From assembly GCA_902729315.2 (NCBI GenBank), contig LR746278.1:2737501-2801500 (forward strand): a stretch of DNA of 64,000 nucleotides, written 5' to 3'. Positions within the stretch are counted from its first letter, which is position 1, and each line of letters opens with the position of its first letter. The notes below the pieces were generated by a model. The model searched no databases. It worked only from the letters and a program-made list of their open reading frames with translations, and was not told the origin of the DNA. Both the position numbers and the translations under genes were made by a program. Of this stretch, positions 32,367 to 44,949 are shown in pieces. The DNA comes from Spirodela intermedia (Eukaryota > Streptophyta > Magnoliopsida > Alismatales > Araceae).

Positions 32367-35125
32367 TTTATCTATCTATAACTCAAGCTCCTTCTTACCC
32401 TTTTTGGGAAAATGAGGAAAAAAATAAGAGCACTGCCCATTTTCTTATAAAACTATTTTACTTATTTTAAGCAGAAATATTGGGTCTAATCCAACTGGAT
32501 TTACATTACATTTTTTTGGTAATGTACAAGAAAATCATCATCAGATACATTCACCAAAAAAATATAAATCAAAATAAAAGAAACAAATTAGAAATGTGTT
32601 GGCCTAGAAAGCAAGAGGTGTTTACTAACCTAGATTGACTTGGATGAAATACAGAAAATCTTAAGAGAAAGAAAATAGATCTTTTCATGGATATTTGGCA
32701 TGCTACATATGTTAGAAAATCAATGTATAGTTGACTATACACATCATAAGATAAAAGGAAAATCAAATCATTTCCTAGATAAACTTAGTCAAAAGCTGGT
32801 TCAATTGGCAACATGATTACAAAGAATTCTATCAATTTAAATAGATGTAAATATCAGAGATTATAATTCCAATGTAAAAGTAGTTGTTGCCCTAGATAAT
32901 CTCTAGTTGATTAAATCCTAGAGATTTTAATACTGATGGTTAAATTTTTTAGGGTTCTCTAAAAATAGTATTTTGGAAGAGCTTTTAAATAGTATTTCAA
33001 CAACAATTTAAGTCATTCCACTTTCTAAATCCTTTCATCTAAGTTCTAGTACAAGAGCAATATCACCAAAGTTCTTAAAATTAATTATTCATAAAACCAA
33101 GGATGCTCATCCATTTAGTATTAATATTGATTTATAAGATTTTTAGTATAATTTTTAATATGAAGTCATTATGAGAAGTGCTAATTACAAAGAAATAAAA
33201 TAAGCTAATGTTGAATTTAGAGAGATATAGTTATTAAATCTGTTGTGAAAAAGAATTTTTAGCATCAAAACTTTTAGCTATAATTATTTGAGTGAGAATA
33301 GCGAAAACCAAGAGAATAGTGAGAATAGTGGTACATTTTAGTAAGTGGCTATAAGAATAAGCAAGAGAAGACCAAATCACTATAAATTTGAATACTCATT
33401 TTAGCCTCTTGCTTTGTGTGTGAACCCACCAAGTCATCAAGTCTATGAGGATTAGTGTGTCAACTCAATCCAATTTGTGTTGACTCACTTAGCACATAAT
33501 TAATAAAAAGGATTTTAAAACTTCAACAAGTTGGAATATATTTTTAAAAAATAATTCACATCCCTTTTTATTATGTTATCTGGCCCACTATGGAACCAAC
33601 AGTTGATAGTGGATGTGCCATATGTTACCATTGTTTTAATCACATACTACTTATCTTGTCCAAGTTTATTTAGGAAAGTGACATGATACGTACTAGAAAT
33701 GAAATACAAAGATTCAAAACTATATTAAATATGCATTAAAGCAAATAGAGGTACAAAGAATTCATATGCGTGAAGGTCAAACGCAAAAAAATATACTTAA
33801 AAAAGTCTCTTTGATGTTATAACTATATAGGTTATATATTTCAATGTCTTATAATAAAAATAATTCTATGTGATCCTATAAACATAAAATTACCTGAATA
33901 TTGTTAGTAATGGTTAAATTTGATGATTCAATAGCAACTTAAAATGAGACTAGATATGATATTTATGTGCAATATCCTAATATCCAATTGATAATCTAAA
34001 AAGTTGCCAATACATGAAGTACTGGAAGTATAATTCTAAATGAGATTAAAAAAAGGTTATCCTTCTATGCAATTGTTAATGGCTTCAAATTGGGTTACTT
34101 AGTTGCTTTAATGACCTTGGATGCTCCATTAAGTGTCGATTGATATAAATTAGGTGGCAAATGATTGTAACCACGTTGACTACTATGTTACTTTTAATTT
34201 CTTCTAAGTTAGAGATTAATCTATCAATTTTCAATTATATTAAAATTATAATTTTGATAACTTTAACCATCCTGACCACTATATCATTGATAACTAATTT
34301 TAAAGTAGACTATGTAATAACCTCAAACATCCTCACTATTTCATTCATTCCCAATTGATTTTAAATTATATGACTTAATAATTTTAACCATCTTCATGAA
34401 GCATGTCACACTAGTTTGTTGATTATCATTGATTTTAAGTTTGACAAGTTAATATATTTAGCATATTGATTAGTTATAGGAAATAAAAACTTTTCTATTG
34501 TAAGCGTGCAAAGTTAGGGTTGATGATAACGAGGGGGGTGCGGAGAGAGGCGACATTACTATTTTCCCATAATTATCATTTCACGCAACTTTGAATTAGG
34601 AGAGGGCTCCCGATAATTTTGAGTCGGGTAAGTTCAAAATTATATAGTTTTTCACATTCATACATTAAAAAAGAAAAAGAAGAATAAACTTGAACGTGGG
34701 AAATCTGGCGTCGGACCCTGACTTGTGCCTGTACAAACGTAGCCCCTTCTCTCTCCTCCGTAACTCGTATGGAAGTCTCCACCCATCTCCCCCACCCCCC
34801 ATCCCCGGTGTGGGTGCAAACGCTACTCATTTCCCTCTCTCCGGCGGCGCTCTCCGGCTTGCACCCCCCAGCCGGTGGGCAGCTAATAACATCTCCGCCA
34901 GGGTAGAAACCAAGAGAGGGTGAGCCCCCGGCTGGCAGCGCTACATTTCCAGCGCCATTCCGACGTCTCCGGCGACTACCTCCGGCCCGGGCGCGGCGGG
35001 GTGGGGCTTGATAAGGGTGGGTCTCCCCCCTTCTTCTTCTTCTTCTTCTTCTTCTTTTTCTTCTTCCCGTTGACACCGACCACCCCTACTTTTAGGTGGT
35101 GGAAACGTTCTCTCCTCCCACTGCC
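31518..35125. other. AT-rich gene-poor spacer
   Basis: 3' flank of the TMEM128-like gene, then a long (CT)n run (32,301-32,363), then ~2 kb of AT-rich sequence with only short frames. 34,160-34,450 shows weakly periodic ~60-70-bp units around 'TTTAACCATCxTxAC'. 34,500-35,120 is GC-rich and leads into the NPF promoter, with a (TTC)n run at 35,033-35,066. No gene recognised. Confidence 0.55.
32301..32363. repeat. (CT)31 microsatellite
   Basis: Longest perfect CT dinucleotide run in the window. Confidence 0.97.
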
Positions 35126-35132
35126 TATAAAA
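35126..35132 (+). promoter_or_regulatory. TATA box of NPF6.2-like gene
   Basis: TATAAAA about 170 bp upstream of the start codon, preceded by GC-rich sequence. Predicted transcription start is ~35,157. Confidence 0.6.
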
Positions 35133-35185
35133 GGCTATCTATCTATTAAGAGGAACGTATTCTCTGTGGCTTCCACGCCGCACAA

Positions 35186-35212
35186 ATGACCCAGACGACT
35201 CACGGAGATTAG
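35186..35212 (+). other. Upstream ORF in NPF6.2-like leader
   Basis: ATG to TAG, eight codons (MTQTTHGD), between the TATA box and the main ATG; it ends before the (CTC)n run at 35,240-35,274. Confidence 0.45.
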
Positions 35213-35239
35213 TGGATCCTCCGAGCCTCCTGAAGCCCC

Positions 35240-35274
35240 CCCTCCTCCTCCTCCTCCTCCTCCTCCTCCTCCTG
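35240..35274. repeat. (CTC)n trinucleotide repeat in NPF6.2-like leader
   Basis: CTC run lying between the uORF and the main ATG; a related (TTC)n run is at 35,033-35,066 upstream of the TATA box. Confidence 0.93.
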
Positions 35275-35300
35275 GTCTCATCACCTCTCAGATAATCACC

Positions 35301-37693
35301 ATGGTATGTTTCAACTCGCTTGTTTCTCTTTATCATGTTCATTTGCCCTAATCACGTCCTCTTCCTCCTCCCCTCCGGATATCATGCATTGGAGTCGCAT
35401 TTTCAGGAAGTGAAGAGGTGTTGGACAATCACAGAAGATTCACTGAACTACAAGGGCTTCCCCGCCGATAAAGCGGTTACCGGTGGCTGGGTTCCGGCGT
35501 CTCTCATACTGGGTCTGTCTTCGATAGTTTCTTTAATCGCGTCCAACCTCGATATTTTACGTGTTCTTTAATTATTCCTCTCTCGTATCCAATTTCCGAT
35601 TCCCTACGCGGATTTGCGAAGAAAATACGAAGAAGAAGACGATCGAGTATTAGAAAAGAAGAATGGACTGATCTAAGCCAGGTGGGATGATTCGTGGCGA
35701 GGGCGGGAACGGGCCCTGATGGTTCTTGCCGATGAACAGGGATCGAGATATGCGAGAGGTTGTCGACGATGGGGATCGCCGTGAACCTCGTGACCTACCT
35801 CGGGGACACGATGCACTTGCCGAGCGCAGAGTCGGCCAATATCGTCACCGACTTCATGGGGACCTCCTTCCTCCTGTGCCTGCTCGGCGGCTTCCTCGCC
35901 GACTCCTTCCTCGGGAGGTACAGGACGATCGTCATATTCGCACTGGTCCAAACCCTAGTAAGCATTGAGCAAAACCTACACACCCACGGTCTGATCCAAG
36001 ATCGATTGTCAACAGACGCGAAAGACGCTTATTTCTTAGGCTTCAACCCTGATTTTTAGTTTCGATTTTCTTGGTTGCGAATGATCATACAAGGGAACTG
36101 CGATGCTATCTGTGTCGACGAAGATCCCGTCCCTTCGGCCGCCGCCATGCATGGCCGGCGTGTGCGAGAGGGCCAACGGGCTGCAAATGGGAGTCCTCTA
36201 CCTCGCACTGTACACCATCGCACTGGGCACCGGCGGGCTGAAGTCGAGCGTTTCCGGCTTCGGAACCGACCAGTTCGACGAGAAGGACGAGAGGGAGAAG
36301 GTCCAGATGGCCTTCTTCTTCAATCGCTTCTTCTTCCTCATCAGCACCGGCACACTGCTGGCCGTCACCGTGCTGGTCTACATCCAGGACGAGGTCGGCC
36401 GGAGCTGGGCCTACGCCATTTGCTCCATCGCCATGTTAATCGCCATCGTAGTCTTCCTCGCCGGGACGAGGAGATACCGGTACAAGAAGAACAAGGGGAG
36501 CCCCATCGTCCACATACTCCAGGTTCTCCTGGCGGCCACCAAGAAGAGGAAGCACCCTTTCCCTTCGAACATCGACGCCTTGTATGAAGATTGCAGTGGG
36601 ACTGCCAAGATCTACCACACCCATCAATTCCGGTAAGAACAAAAAATAAAAAAGGTTCTTCCATTCATGTGTCTATCAGAAAAATAATATAGTTCTTCTT
36701 TTTTCTTATGTAATAGTTGCCTTGATAAGGCTGCGATCACAGTCCAAGGGGATTACAACCAGGGTGCTCCGTTCCCGAACCCATGGAAGCTCTGCTCGGT
36801 GACCAGGATCGAGGAGGTAAAGATGATGATCAGACTGCTACCAGTGTGGGCAACCACCATCATCTTCTGGACGACGTACGCGCAGATGATCACCTTCTCC
36901 GTCGAGCAGGCGTCGACCATGCGCAGGTCGATCGGCCACTTCGAGATCCCTGCGGGATCGCTCACCGTCTTCTTCGTCGGCGCAATCCTGATCACCCTCG
37001 CCGTCTACGATCGGGTGATCATGCCCCTCTGCCGGAGGTGGAAGGGCACTCGAGGTACTTCGTTCTATAGATAGATAGATAGTGAGAGAGAGAGAGAGAG
37101 ACGTGAAGCTGTGCTGAGTATTCAGTGAGTTGATTCCTGATGTTGCAGGGTTCACGGACTTGCAGTTGATAGGGCTGGGGCTGATCCTATCGACGGCCGG
37201 CATGGTGGCTGCGGCGGTGGTGGAGGTGATGCGGCTGGCGGTGGCCCACAGAGTGGGTGGTGGCGGAGGGGGGCCGCTGCCCATCAGCGTCTTCGCGCTG
37301 ATTCCGCAGTTCTTCCTGGTGGGCGCCGGCGAGGCGTTCATCTACACGGGGCAGCTGGACTTCTTCCTCACCCGCTCCCCCAGGGGAATGAAGACTGTAA
37401 GCACCGGTCTCTTCCTCTCCACGCTGTCGCTGGGCTTCTTCGTCAGCAGCATCTTGGTCTCCGTCGTCAAGAGCTTGACCAGAGAGGAGGGCGGCGGCGG
37501 GTGGCTAGCCGACGAGATCAACCAGGGGCGGCTGGACTGCTTCTACGGCCTCCTGGCGGGACTGGGGGTCGTCAACTTCGTGGCTTTCTGGGTTTGCGCC
37601 GCCTGGTACAAGCCGCAGAGGTCGACGCCCAAAACCGGCTTGCAGATGGAGAGCGTGACCAAGAGCAACTCAGCCGAAGACGGCTATAATTGA
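35301..37693 (+). CDS. NPF6.2: NRT1/PTR-family transporter, NPF6.2-like
   Basis: Proton-coupled transporter of the major facilitator superfamily; members move nitrate or other small substrates across the plasma membrane. Coding exons are 35301-35303 (only the ATG), 35407-35512, 35740-35957, 36094-36632, 36717-37054 and 37149-37693, giving 582 aa. Family hallmarks: DSLNYKGFPADKAVTGGWVPA; the proton-coupling ExxER motif (E39-I-C-E-R43); ERLSTMGIAVNLVTYL; TDFMGTSFLLCLLGGFLADSFLGRY; GTGGLKSSVSGFGTDQFD; MAFFFNRFFF; WATTIIFWTTYAQMITFSVEQ; GEAFIYTGQLDFFLT and KTVSTGLFLSTLSLGFFVSS. These match NPF6.2 best from memory, rather than NRT1.1/NPF6.3. Twelve membrane segments are expected. The final exon has a Gly-rich loop. 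A short uORF precedes it. Confidence 0.92.
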
Positions 37694-38085
37694 CAGGCAA
37701 TGACTCGAGTGAACGGTGAATCCTTCCATTTTCTTTCTTGTCTAATCCCTCATTTTTTTCGCCTCATTAGCCCCTTTTTCTTTTAATTTTTAAAGTTTAA
37801 TGATCGATTAAACTGCATTATTTTCAAATATTACTTTTAGTTAACTCGAATTTATTCGATTGTTATTTATTTTAATATATTTTACAATTTAATTTCATTA
37901 AAATGTGTAATTGAGTCATATTCTTATCTATTTTTTTAATTGAAATAAACGGCAATTTATTCTTTAACCACAAATTTCTGCGCAATGTGGCAAATATCAA
38001 GCCTAAAAGGAAAACAAGACTTCGCTCAATTCCTCTTCAAAACCCAGTTTCTCTTATCATTTTACGTCAAATGATCATTACACGA

Positions 38086-38123
<38 letters not shown>

Positions 38124-41099
38124 CTCACTAAACATTTAGTCTTTCTCTAAGTATTTTGAATAATGTTTGGATTACTTAGATGGAATGTGAGTGAATGTTG
38201 AGATAGCTCACAATCCAGTTTGTCCAACCCCCATCTAATTCATTCAATGAAATTCTTTAGATAGACTCTTAAAAAACGATAATTATAGTTCATACATTAT
38301 ATTAATATTTTATTAAAAAATAACCATGCATTTTCATCCGGTAAACTACATTTTATTAGTTTACTACATATTCCTACACAATGTCTCAAAATCGTCCCCG
38401 AAAAGGAAAGTTAAAATGGGCTTCCATCAGATCCGGTCCACTAACTTCTAGACCAATTTCCAAGCGATTGACTGCTGTTGTCAGATCTCAAAGCCTTTTC
38501 TTCTACTAAAATGAAATTTATTATTTGACTAACAAATTCCGTTAAATGTTTTGAAATTAATTCCACAAACAAAGTAGTAGACTATGTCTGGCCTTTGCTT
38601 TAATAAGGTTTGACCCATCAACCTACAGCCCATTTTCATTGTCACTCTTACTGTCACCGACATGAAAGTTTCTCTCTCTACATATATATCTACATATCTA
38701 TATATCTGTATATATATATATATATATACATGGATATACTCTTTTCCATCTTTGTACAAATTCCAAGCATTACTTTCCTCATGCATCTTCTCAAAGAGCA
38801 TTAGAGATAGCACACAAAACAACTCACGTAGCCCAACATGTACCAATTCCTTTGATATTTGCCAGATCCCATCAGTGGCTATCACAGGGCTCAGTAATTC
38901 GTAAGGACTAGCTTCATACTTCCATAATGGGGCAGAGCAGCTTAGGCACAAGAATAACCAGACAATGGTGTAACAAGATTACAGCCTTTGCCATGGCAAT
39001 CTTCTTGACCGGATCTGTTCTATTGGGACAGCTAGGGTTTCAAGCGGACAGGAAGAACCATATGTCCCTTAGGGTTTCTCACGAAAAGCTTCCAATCTGT
39101 ACAACAACCTGCAAGATTATGACCCTGACATGAATCTTCAAGCTGATTCTTGTTTCTGCATTGAGGTTCCATTGGAGAGGTTCAACAGTTCTATACCAAT
39201 CAAATCTGATGTATGTTGTTTAACAGTTTAGCTTCCAGTTTAGAAAAGATCCAGCAGCACAAGTTCCAGTATAGTTTCCGGGCTCAACCCGCTCATTAAC
39301 ACAATTTATTGGGAGAAGTTTCCAAGATGTAAACATTCTTCATGAGAATTTTCGTCAGCCAAAGATAGGATTTTTGGAGAAGATTGGCAGTGTGGAAGTG
39401 GGCTGATGAAAGAGGAGAACCTTGCAATGGCAGGACTGAATTATAGTTGGCTTCCACAAGGTAGGCCTGGAACTAATAGAAATGAGCCCAATGATTCAAA
39501 GCCCGTAATAGAGCTTGATGGGACAGAAAAATTGGATGGTCGACAGAGACAACATAGACCCCCGTGGCTAGCCAGCCAACCACCACCACACCAAACATTC
39601 TCCATTCTGGATCCGCGTTGATTCATTGGATTGGGTCAAAAGAATGATATATGGAAAGTAAGAACAGTGGTTGCATTGTATTGCCTGATATCAAAATTGT
39701 GGGCATATTTCCAAACCTTGTAACCTCGACTCAAAAGGCTTCCAGATTCTCTCAGATTAACAAAGTCCAAGTGTAACCCATCAACTCACCCATTTTAAAA
39801 GATTTTTTAAGCTTTTAGATCACATTCGTTCCTCACTCGGATTTCCAGTCCAAAAATAAAATAAGGGAACATTACCATGACAAGAAGCTGATGATATCTA
39901 CTTCTCAACAACGATCTTTCCACTTTCAGCACTCGAAAATGTGCTGTACTTCTTTCAAACTCAGCAGCATGTCATCTCCCACTAGTGAAGGATTTTTCCA
40001 AACTTATGCTTTACTTTCACTTTTTCATGGTGAAGAATCCCAGTTATTAGACATTCAAACAGTGCCATTCATGCAAATGAACCAACTACCCATTCAATTG
40101 ATGAATCAAAATTTCATTCGAACCAGTTCAGAATTTACAGTTTGGGAGCAACAAACAGCATGCATATGATGGTAGATCCACGGCATTTTAAATTTAATAT
40201 GCGCTAAGATACAAATAAAGGATGGTAAGAGAACAGTTTCACAATTCACAAGCAACAGAGGAATGCAAATGAAAATAAGAAACCAATGAATAAAAGTATA
40301 TGCAAAACAGATGTATAAGTTACGGCTAAATAAAAATCAAAGACATAATTTTCTTCTAACTCAACAGATCTAGATGCTCACTTCACATTAAGGAATTAAA
40401 TTCAAGGTTTCGCAATTATAAAATAGAGAAAAATATGCAGACAAAACGTTAGGGTCGCAGGAGATGATGATTCAGAACCAGAGTGTAGATACTGGAAGAG
40501 AAAAGGACTAGGAGAAGACAGCAAGATATCAGTCGACAGATATCTATTTCCCACTCGTTTGAGCGAGTTTGCTGTAGCATGAATTTTGATGGTTGGCATT
40601 TCTACAGACATGCCGCTGAGAAGGGATCGAAATTCCACAAAATGACCATGTGTGATAAGAATTTATGAAGTTCCTGTTGTCCACATACAGCACTGGGGAA
40701 ACACATACCGAGATGAGTTACAGATGAAAGGTCTAGGAGCAGAAGGCTCGAAACCATAAGAATGTAGAAAATAGAGGGAGCCAAGCCTGTTCTTCTCACA
40801 ACAAAAAGAAAATTCGCAGCACCATAGGCCAAGTCAGCAGCCAACATGCCCATAGCCCTAGTCCGATCCAACGGAAGACCATTTATGAAATTACAGCAGA
40901 GCAGCTGCAATCTGTAAGAACTTAATCATAATTGGAAAGACCGATGTCATCCTCCTCATAATCCAGAAGTTACTGATCAAATATGAAGCCACGTTACACC
41001 TCCATCCTCCTGTCCCATTGCTCGTATGATTCCCTTTTCCCCTAGTAAGGATAACACGATTAAATAACTACCCCAAAAGATTGTATGGCCTCGGGCTGA
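37694..41099. other. Spacer between NPF6.2-like gene and translocator gene
   Basis: AT-rich with a (CT)n run at 38,092-38,120 and (TA)n at 38,709-38,729. An open frame at 38,927-39,133 includes a hydrophobic stretch (AFAMAIFLTGSVLLG) but resembles no family I know and loses frame downstream. Part of 40,400-41,099 is probably the translocator's 3' UTR. No gene supported. Confidence 0.5.
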
Positions 41100-42215
41100 T
41101 CAGTCTTGAGTGTCGCTCTTCCTTCCCAGTCCGATCTCCCCGGATCCACCCTCCCTCTTTTCCTCGAGAAGCCGGCTACCAGACTCCTCATCATCCAGCG
41201 GGTGGGTGCTCTTCTTCTGCGCCTCCTTGGCCTTGAGCGCTTGCAGCTTAGCGTGGTTATAGTAAGCAACGCCGAGGAAAGCGATGCCGTAGCCAGCGAG
41301 GTTAATGGCTGTGACGGTGTCGCGGATGACGGACCATGAAAAGGCGATGAGAAGCCAGTCCTTGACTACACCGGCAACATTCATTGTGAGTGCAGAGGTC
41401 TTCCCCACCAGAAGGAACACGGCGAGGTTTAGGGCGAAGGCGCAGAGAGAGTTGGTGCCAAAGATGAATAGATCTGGCTTGAACGAGGGGGCATCCATGA
41501 GGAGGGGGAGCTCTACAATGAGCCAGGGAACGGAGAGGAAAACGAGGCAGCAGGGGGCAACATAGTAGAGGGAGGTGATGGGGTTGAGATTGATGCCCTT
41601 GGATGTGAGCAAGATCTGGATGAGCACGAGCCTTGTGGCCTCAAAGGCAACAGCTCCGAGCTGGAGAATGACGCCCCACGTATCAAAGTGCGCCTCGCCA
41701 TAGGCGGCAATGGCGACCCCGACGGAGATGGATACCATGTTGATGAAAGACTGAGTCCTGAACGTCTCCTTCTTGAACAGGACGCCGATGGAGTACACGG
41801 CGACCGGCATGAGGGCCTTGAGCATTTGAATGAAGGACACGGAGAGATAAATGTAGGCGGAGTTGGAGAACCAGAGGGAAAGCGAGTAAAGAGCGCCGAT
41901 GGGAACAACGGAGGAGATGTACAGCTGCCGAGACATGGCCGCCGGAGTCTCGACCAGCCGGATTCCCTTAACGAGGACGAAGGCCAGCGACGAGCAGAAC
42001 GCCATGTGGATCATGGTGAGCGAAATTGGGAAGGGCCAGTTATACAGCTTCCGATCTAGGATGTACTTGTTGTAGACGATCACCGTGAAGGAGAGGAAGA
42101 TCCAAATCCCTACATAGGCGTAGGACATCAGCACCTTCCTGAGCACGGACTCGCTCATCCCCCCCACCGCCGCCGCCGCCGATCCCCCTCCGCTACCAGA
42201 TCCTCCCCGCCCCAT
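41100..42215 (-). CDS. Probable sugar phosphate/phosphate translocator (TPT/NST family)
   Basis: Single-exon gene, 371 aa, of the triose-phosphate translocator/nucleotide-sugar transporter superfamily; it matches the intronless Arabidopsis group At5g25400/At5g11230/At4g32390/At2g25520. Conserved: [133 protein letters not shown] and [20 protein letters not shown]. About ten membrane helices are expected, probably in Golgi/ER membranes; substrate is not known for this group. I chose ATG 42215 ([10 protein letters not shown], Gly/Ala-rich) because the upstream in-frame ATG at 42341 adds a segment unlike the family. A short acidic/basic cytosolic tail contains the family's [12 protein letters not shown]. 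Confidence 0.93.
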   Translation of the reverse strand: MGRGGSGSGGGSAAAAVGGMSESVLRKVLMSYAYVGIWIFLSFTVIVYNKYILDRKLYNWPFPISLTMIHMAFCSSLAFVLVKGIRLVETPAAMSRQLYISSVVPIGALYSLSLWFSNSAYIYLSVSFIQMLKALMPVAVYSIGVLFKKETFRTQSFINMVSISVGVAIAAYGEAHFDTWGVILQLGAVAFEATRLVLIQILLTSKGINLNPITSLYYVAPCCLVFLSVPWLIVELPLLMDAPSFKPDLFIFGTNSLCAFALNLAVFLLVGKTSALTMNVAGVVKDWLLIAFSWSVIRDTVTAINLAGYGIAFLGVAYYNHAKLQALKAKEAQKKSTHPLDDEESGSRLLEEKREGGSGEIGLGRKSDTQD

Positions 42216-43243
42216 CTCCCTCGAGCAGCCGGTGCTGAATGCCCTCTTCCTCTTCTTCTCCCCCCTGAGAAGAGGGCGATGAGGTATTTGACCACCTCTC
42301 CCATTGAAATGGCAATTATGTAATTTTATCCTGACATTCAAAAGCGGGCCGAGTTGTTTGTGGGTAAAATAAAGCCCGTGAGCCCACCGAGCCGAGTTAA
42401 CCGGCCAAATTACGACTAATCAGCGCATATTCCTACCCACCGCCTGCCGATTCCACCATGGGGGCGCGGGATTTGGTAATAAGACGACAAAAGGGACCCT
42501 AGCCGAGACGTTGAAACCCGTGTCAGATGTCTCTCAGCCGTTGGATCCTCCTCTCAGATCCGACGGATCAGCGAGAAAGGAAGGTGTCATTATTTAACAA
42601 TGGTGACGTGCCGAGTGACGGAAGATGCCGTAATTAACGGCATACCAGCCCACTAAGACACAGAGGGCTAACCCGTAATTAACGGAAGATGGGATATTAA
42701 AAGCAAATGTCCATAAATTTGTTGACAAATAGGAAAAAGGAACCGCAGCTGCCGTTGGCCTATTCCGCGTTCAGGATGGAGTCAACGACCCTAGGGCAGT
42801 GAGGTCACGTGGAAAGGAGTCTTGACTTTTCTCGGTTAATCAATTCCATGTCTAATTATCATCTCTCACTGATTAATAACTTAATATGTATCCGTATATA
42901 TATATAAAGAGAGAGAGAGAGGAGGAATTAGAATTGGGATTAGTCAAATAAAGTAAGAAATTAAGGGGGTTGACCGATCGGGACGTAACGTGCGGAGCTC
43001 AACAGCTGCGATTTGAGGCGGGAACGTGAATGGGGATGGGACCTTCAACGACTGGAAGGTGCTCGATGTTTTGTCTGAGAGAGACGACTGGTCGACCCCT
43101 TGACACCGTGGGCTGCCGGGTGGGATCCGAGTCAAAACGCTGCCACCCTCCTCCCGTCACGGATCGGAGACCAACTCATCCAAGTTGTCAATTGAAGGTG
43201 GACTTCTGCTCTCTTTAGGACACACTGTGGCGTCACCATCTTG

Positions 43244-43279
<36 letters not shown>

Positions 43280-43438
43280 TAATCCGTCAGCTATGGGAAC
43301 AGCTGGCGTGAATACGGTATGCCGTGTGAACAGACCACCGCCCTCAAGGAGTGAGTGTTCTTCGGACAAGTTAGGTGAGAAAAGTCAACGGAGAGAAGGC
43401 TCCACGTGAACGCTGAGGTAGTGGGTGGGAATAGTAAG

Positions 43439-43475
<37 letters not shown>

Positions 43476-44292
43476 TATAGGTCCAACATTTAAGACCGTG
43501 AAAGATATAAAAGTAAATATTTTGTTGTAGATATTGGTTGTAAGAAGTGGCGAACATGGGCCCTGGTCGGATTGCCTTGGGGCCCCACCTGGCCGGGGAA
43601 AAAGCCCAAGAAGGAATGCAGGTCTTGACCCTTGTGAAACGAAGCTCATAATACACCTGTTTGGCATATAGCAAAAAAAATAGTATTTATTATTTATAAT
43701 ACTATTACTATTAATGGTAACCATCAATTCTTCTTATAGTTCACCAATCATTTTTATATTATTTTCCTAAATTAGAGAATTACCCCGAATCAAGGATTCA
43801 AGATGAGTTCTTAAAGCTTGGGGATATCATCTATTTCTATAATATATTATTAAAAAAATATAAATGTAGTTTTCATCGTATAATTAATCTGATAAACTGG
43901 TAAAGGCTTGGCCCATCAAAATCATGATCATAATTAGTCAACTGAGGCCGAGTTATAATCCGATGTGGCTAATTTTGACATGACTTTGAGGGTAAAATCA
44001 GCTGATCAACTCCCAATCTAAATCTATCCAGAAAAATCGGATGCTTGATCAATGCACATTAAATACCAGGTCAGAATCGGTTCTAACAATGAAAATTGAG
44101 TAATTATACAGACCTTTCCCCCATGATTTCTGATTTTCAAATAAATTTTGTGGGTTCAACGATAGAAGCCTCAATAATCGCTCTACCCAAATTTTATTTT
44201 GCTAGTCTTAGCCATTAAAGTCAACTTGAGGAAATGTGTCCCTAACCACTCTCCAACCTGGTTCTTACATTCAACATGGTCCACCATGTGGT

Positions 44293-44328
<36 letters not shown>

Positions 44329-44945
44329 ACAATAAGGTGAACGTTGGGGTCTGTTTATGCCTTCCAAAGATGAGGTAGGCATTGCACAAAACTTTGTGCA
44401 GCACCCAATTGAGGTCTTCTCAAAGACTCCATGGCTAAAACTAAGATTGGCAATGCTTGAGCTGGGCCATTCCCATTTAAGACACATTTTAAAGAATCAC
44501 AAGGTTATCGTGCCACGATAAAGTCAACAATCAGTACCTTATTTGTGAGATTATATTTCTTTAAATTCTGTGTGCCATCTATGGTGGAATTCGGCCAGAT
44601 ATTTTTTTTATGATGATAAAATAATTGTGAAAAAGCAGCGAGGCAAATAAATAAAAAAATCAAGAATAAGGGTCTACTATTTCACCACCTGTAGTTCAAC
44701 TTTTGGGCCATTCATTCTATGAGATCATGGTGGAAACATCCATTAGTGACCAGCTGGAGCTTGAAGGGACTGAAAGTCAGCGTCACCGGACAATAAACTG
44801 TGGACATGAAAAAAGTTCGGACAATCTGAGTCAGAATTAATCGCCAAGGCTTGAAGCAGCTCTATAAATCGACTGTTTTTAATTTCCTAAATGACATGAA
44901 CAGTGGAAATGAGGGGTGCCAAAATGAAGAGCAAAATCTTGAAGA
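42216..44945. other. Translocator promoter and gene-free spacer
   Basis: Upstream of the translocator, the 13-bp CCGTAATTAACGG occurs twice (42,628-42,640 and 42,673-42,685). Further on are (GA)n 42,908-42,921 and 43,249-43,275, (TA)n 43,440-43,472 and (CT)n 44,297-44,326. No coding gene recognised. Confidence 0.5.
43440..43472. repeat. (TA)n microsatellite
   Basis: Perfect AT dinucleotide run in the spacer upstream of the translocator gene. Confidence 0.96.
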
Positions 44946-44949
44946 AGTG

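Noticed and set aside
33540-33640. Possible LTR end and 'VDSGC' pre-integrase-like words
   Set aside because: Too short and degenerate; no second LTR, primer site or longer coding relic found nearby.
34576-35076. 166-aa minus-strand frame with poly-Arg start
   Set aside because: It reads the antisense of a (TTC)n repeat and GC-rich promoter sequence of the NPF gene; no domain, low complexity.
38927-39133. 68-aa frame with a hydrophobic segment
   Set aside because: No recognised family, no splice-supported continuation; a second readable stretch lies in a different frame downstream, so at best a decayed fragment.
40602-40910. 102-aa minus-strand hydrophobic frame
   Set aside because: Lies just downstream of the translocator stop, probably 3' UTR; no homology recognised.
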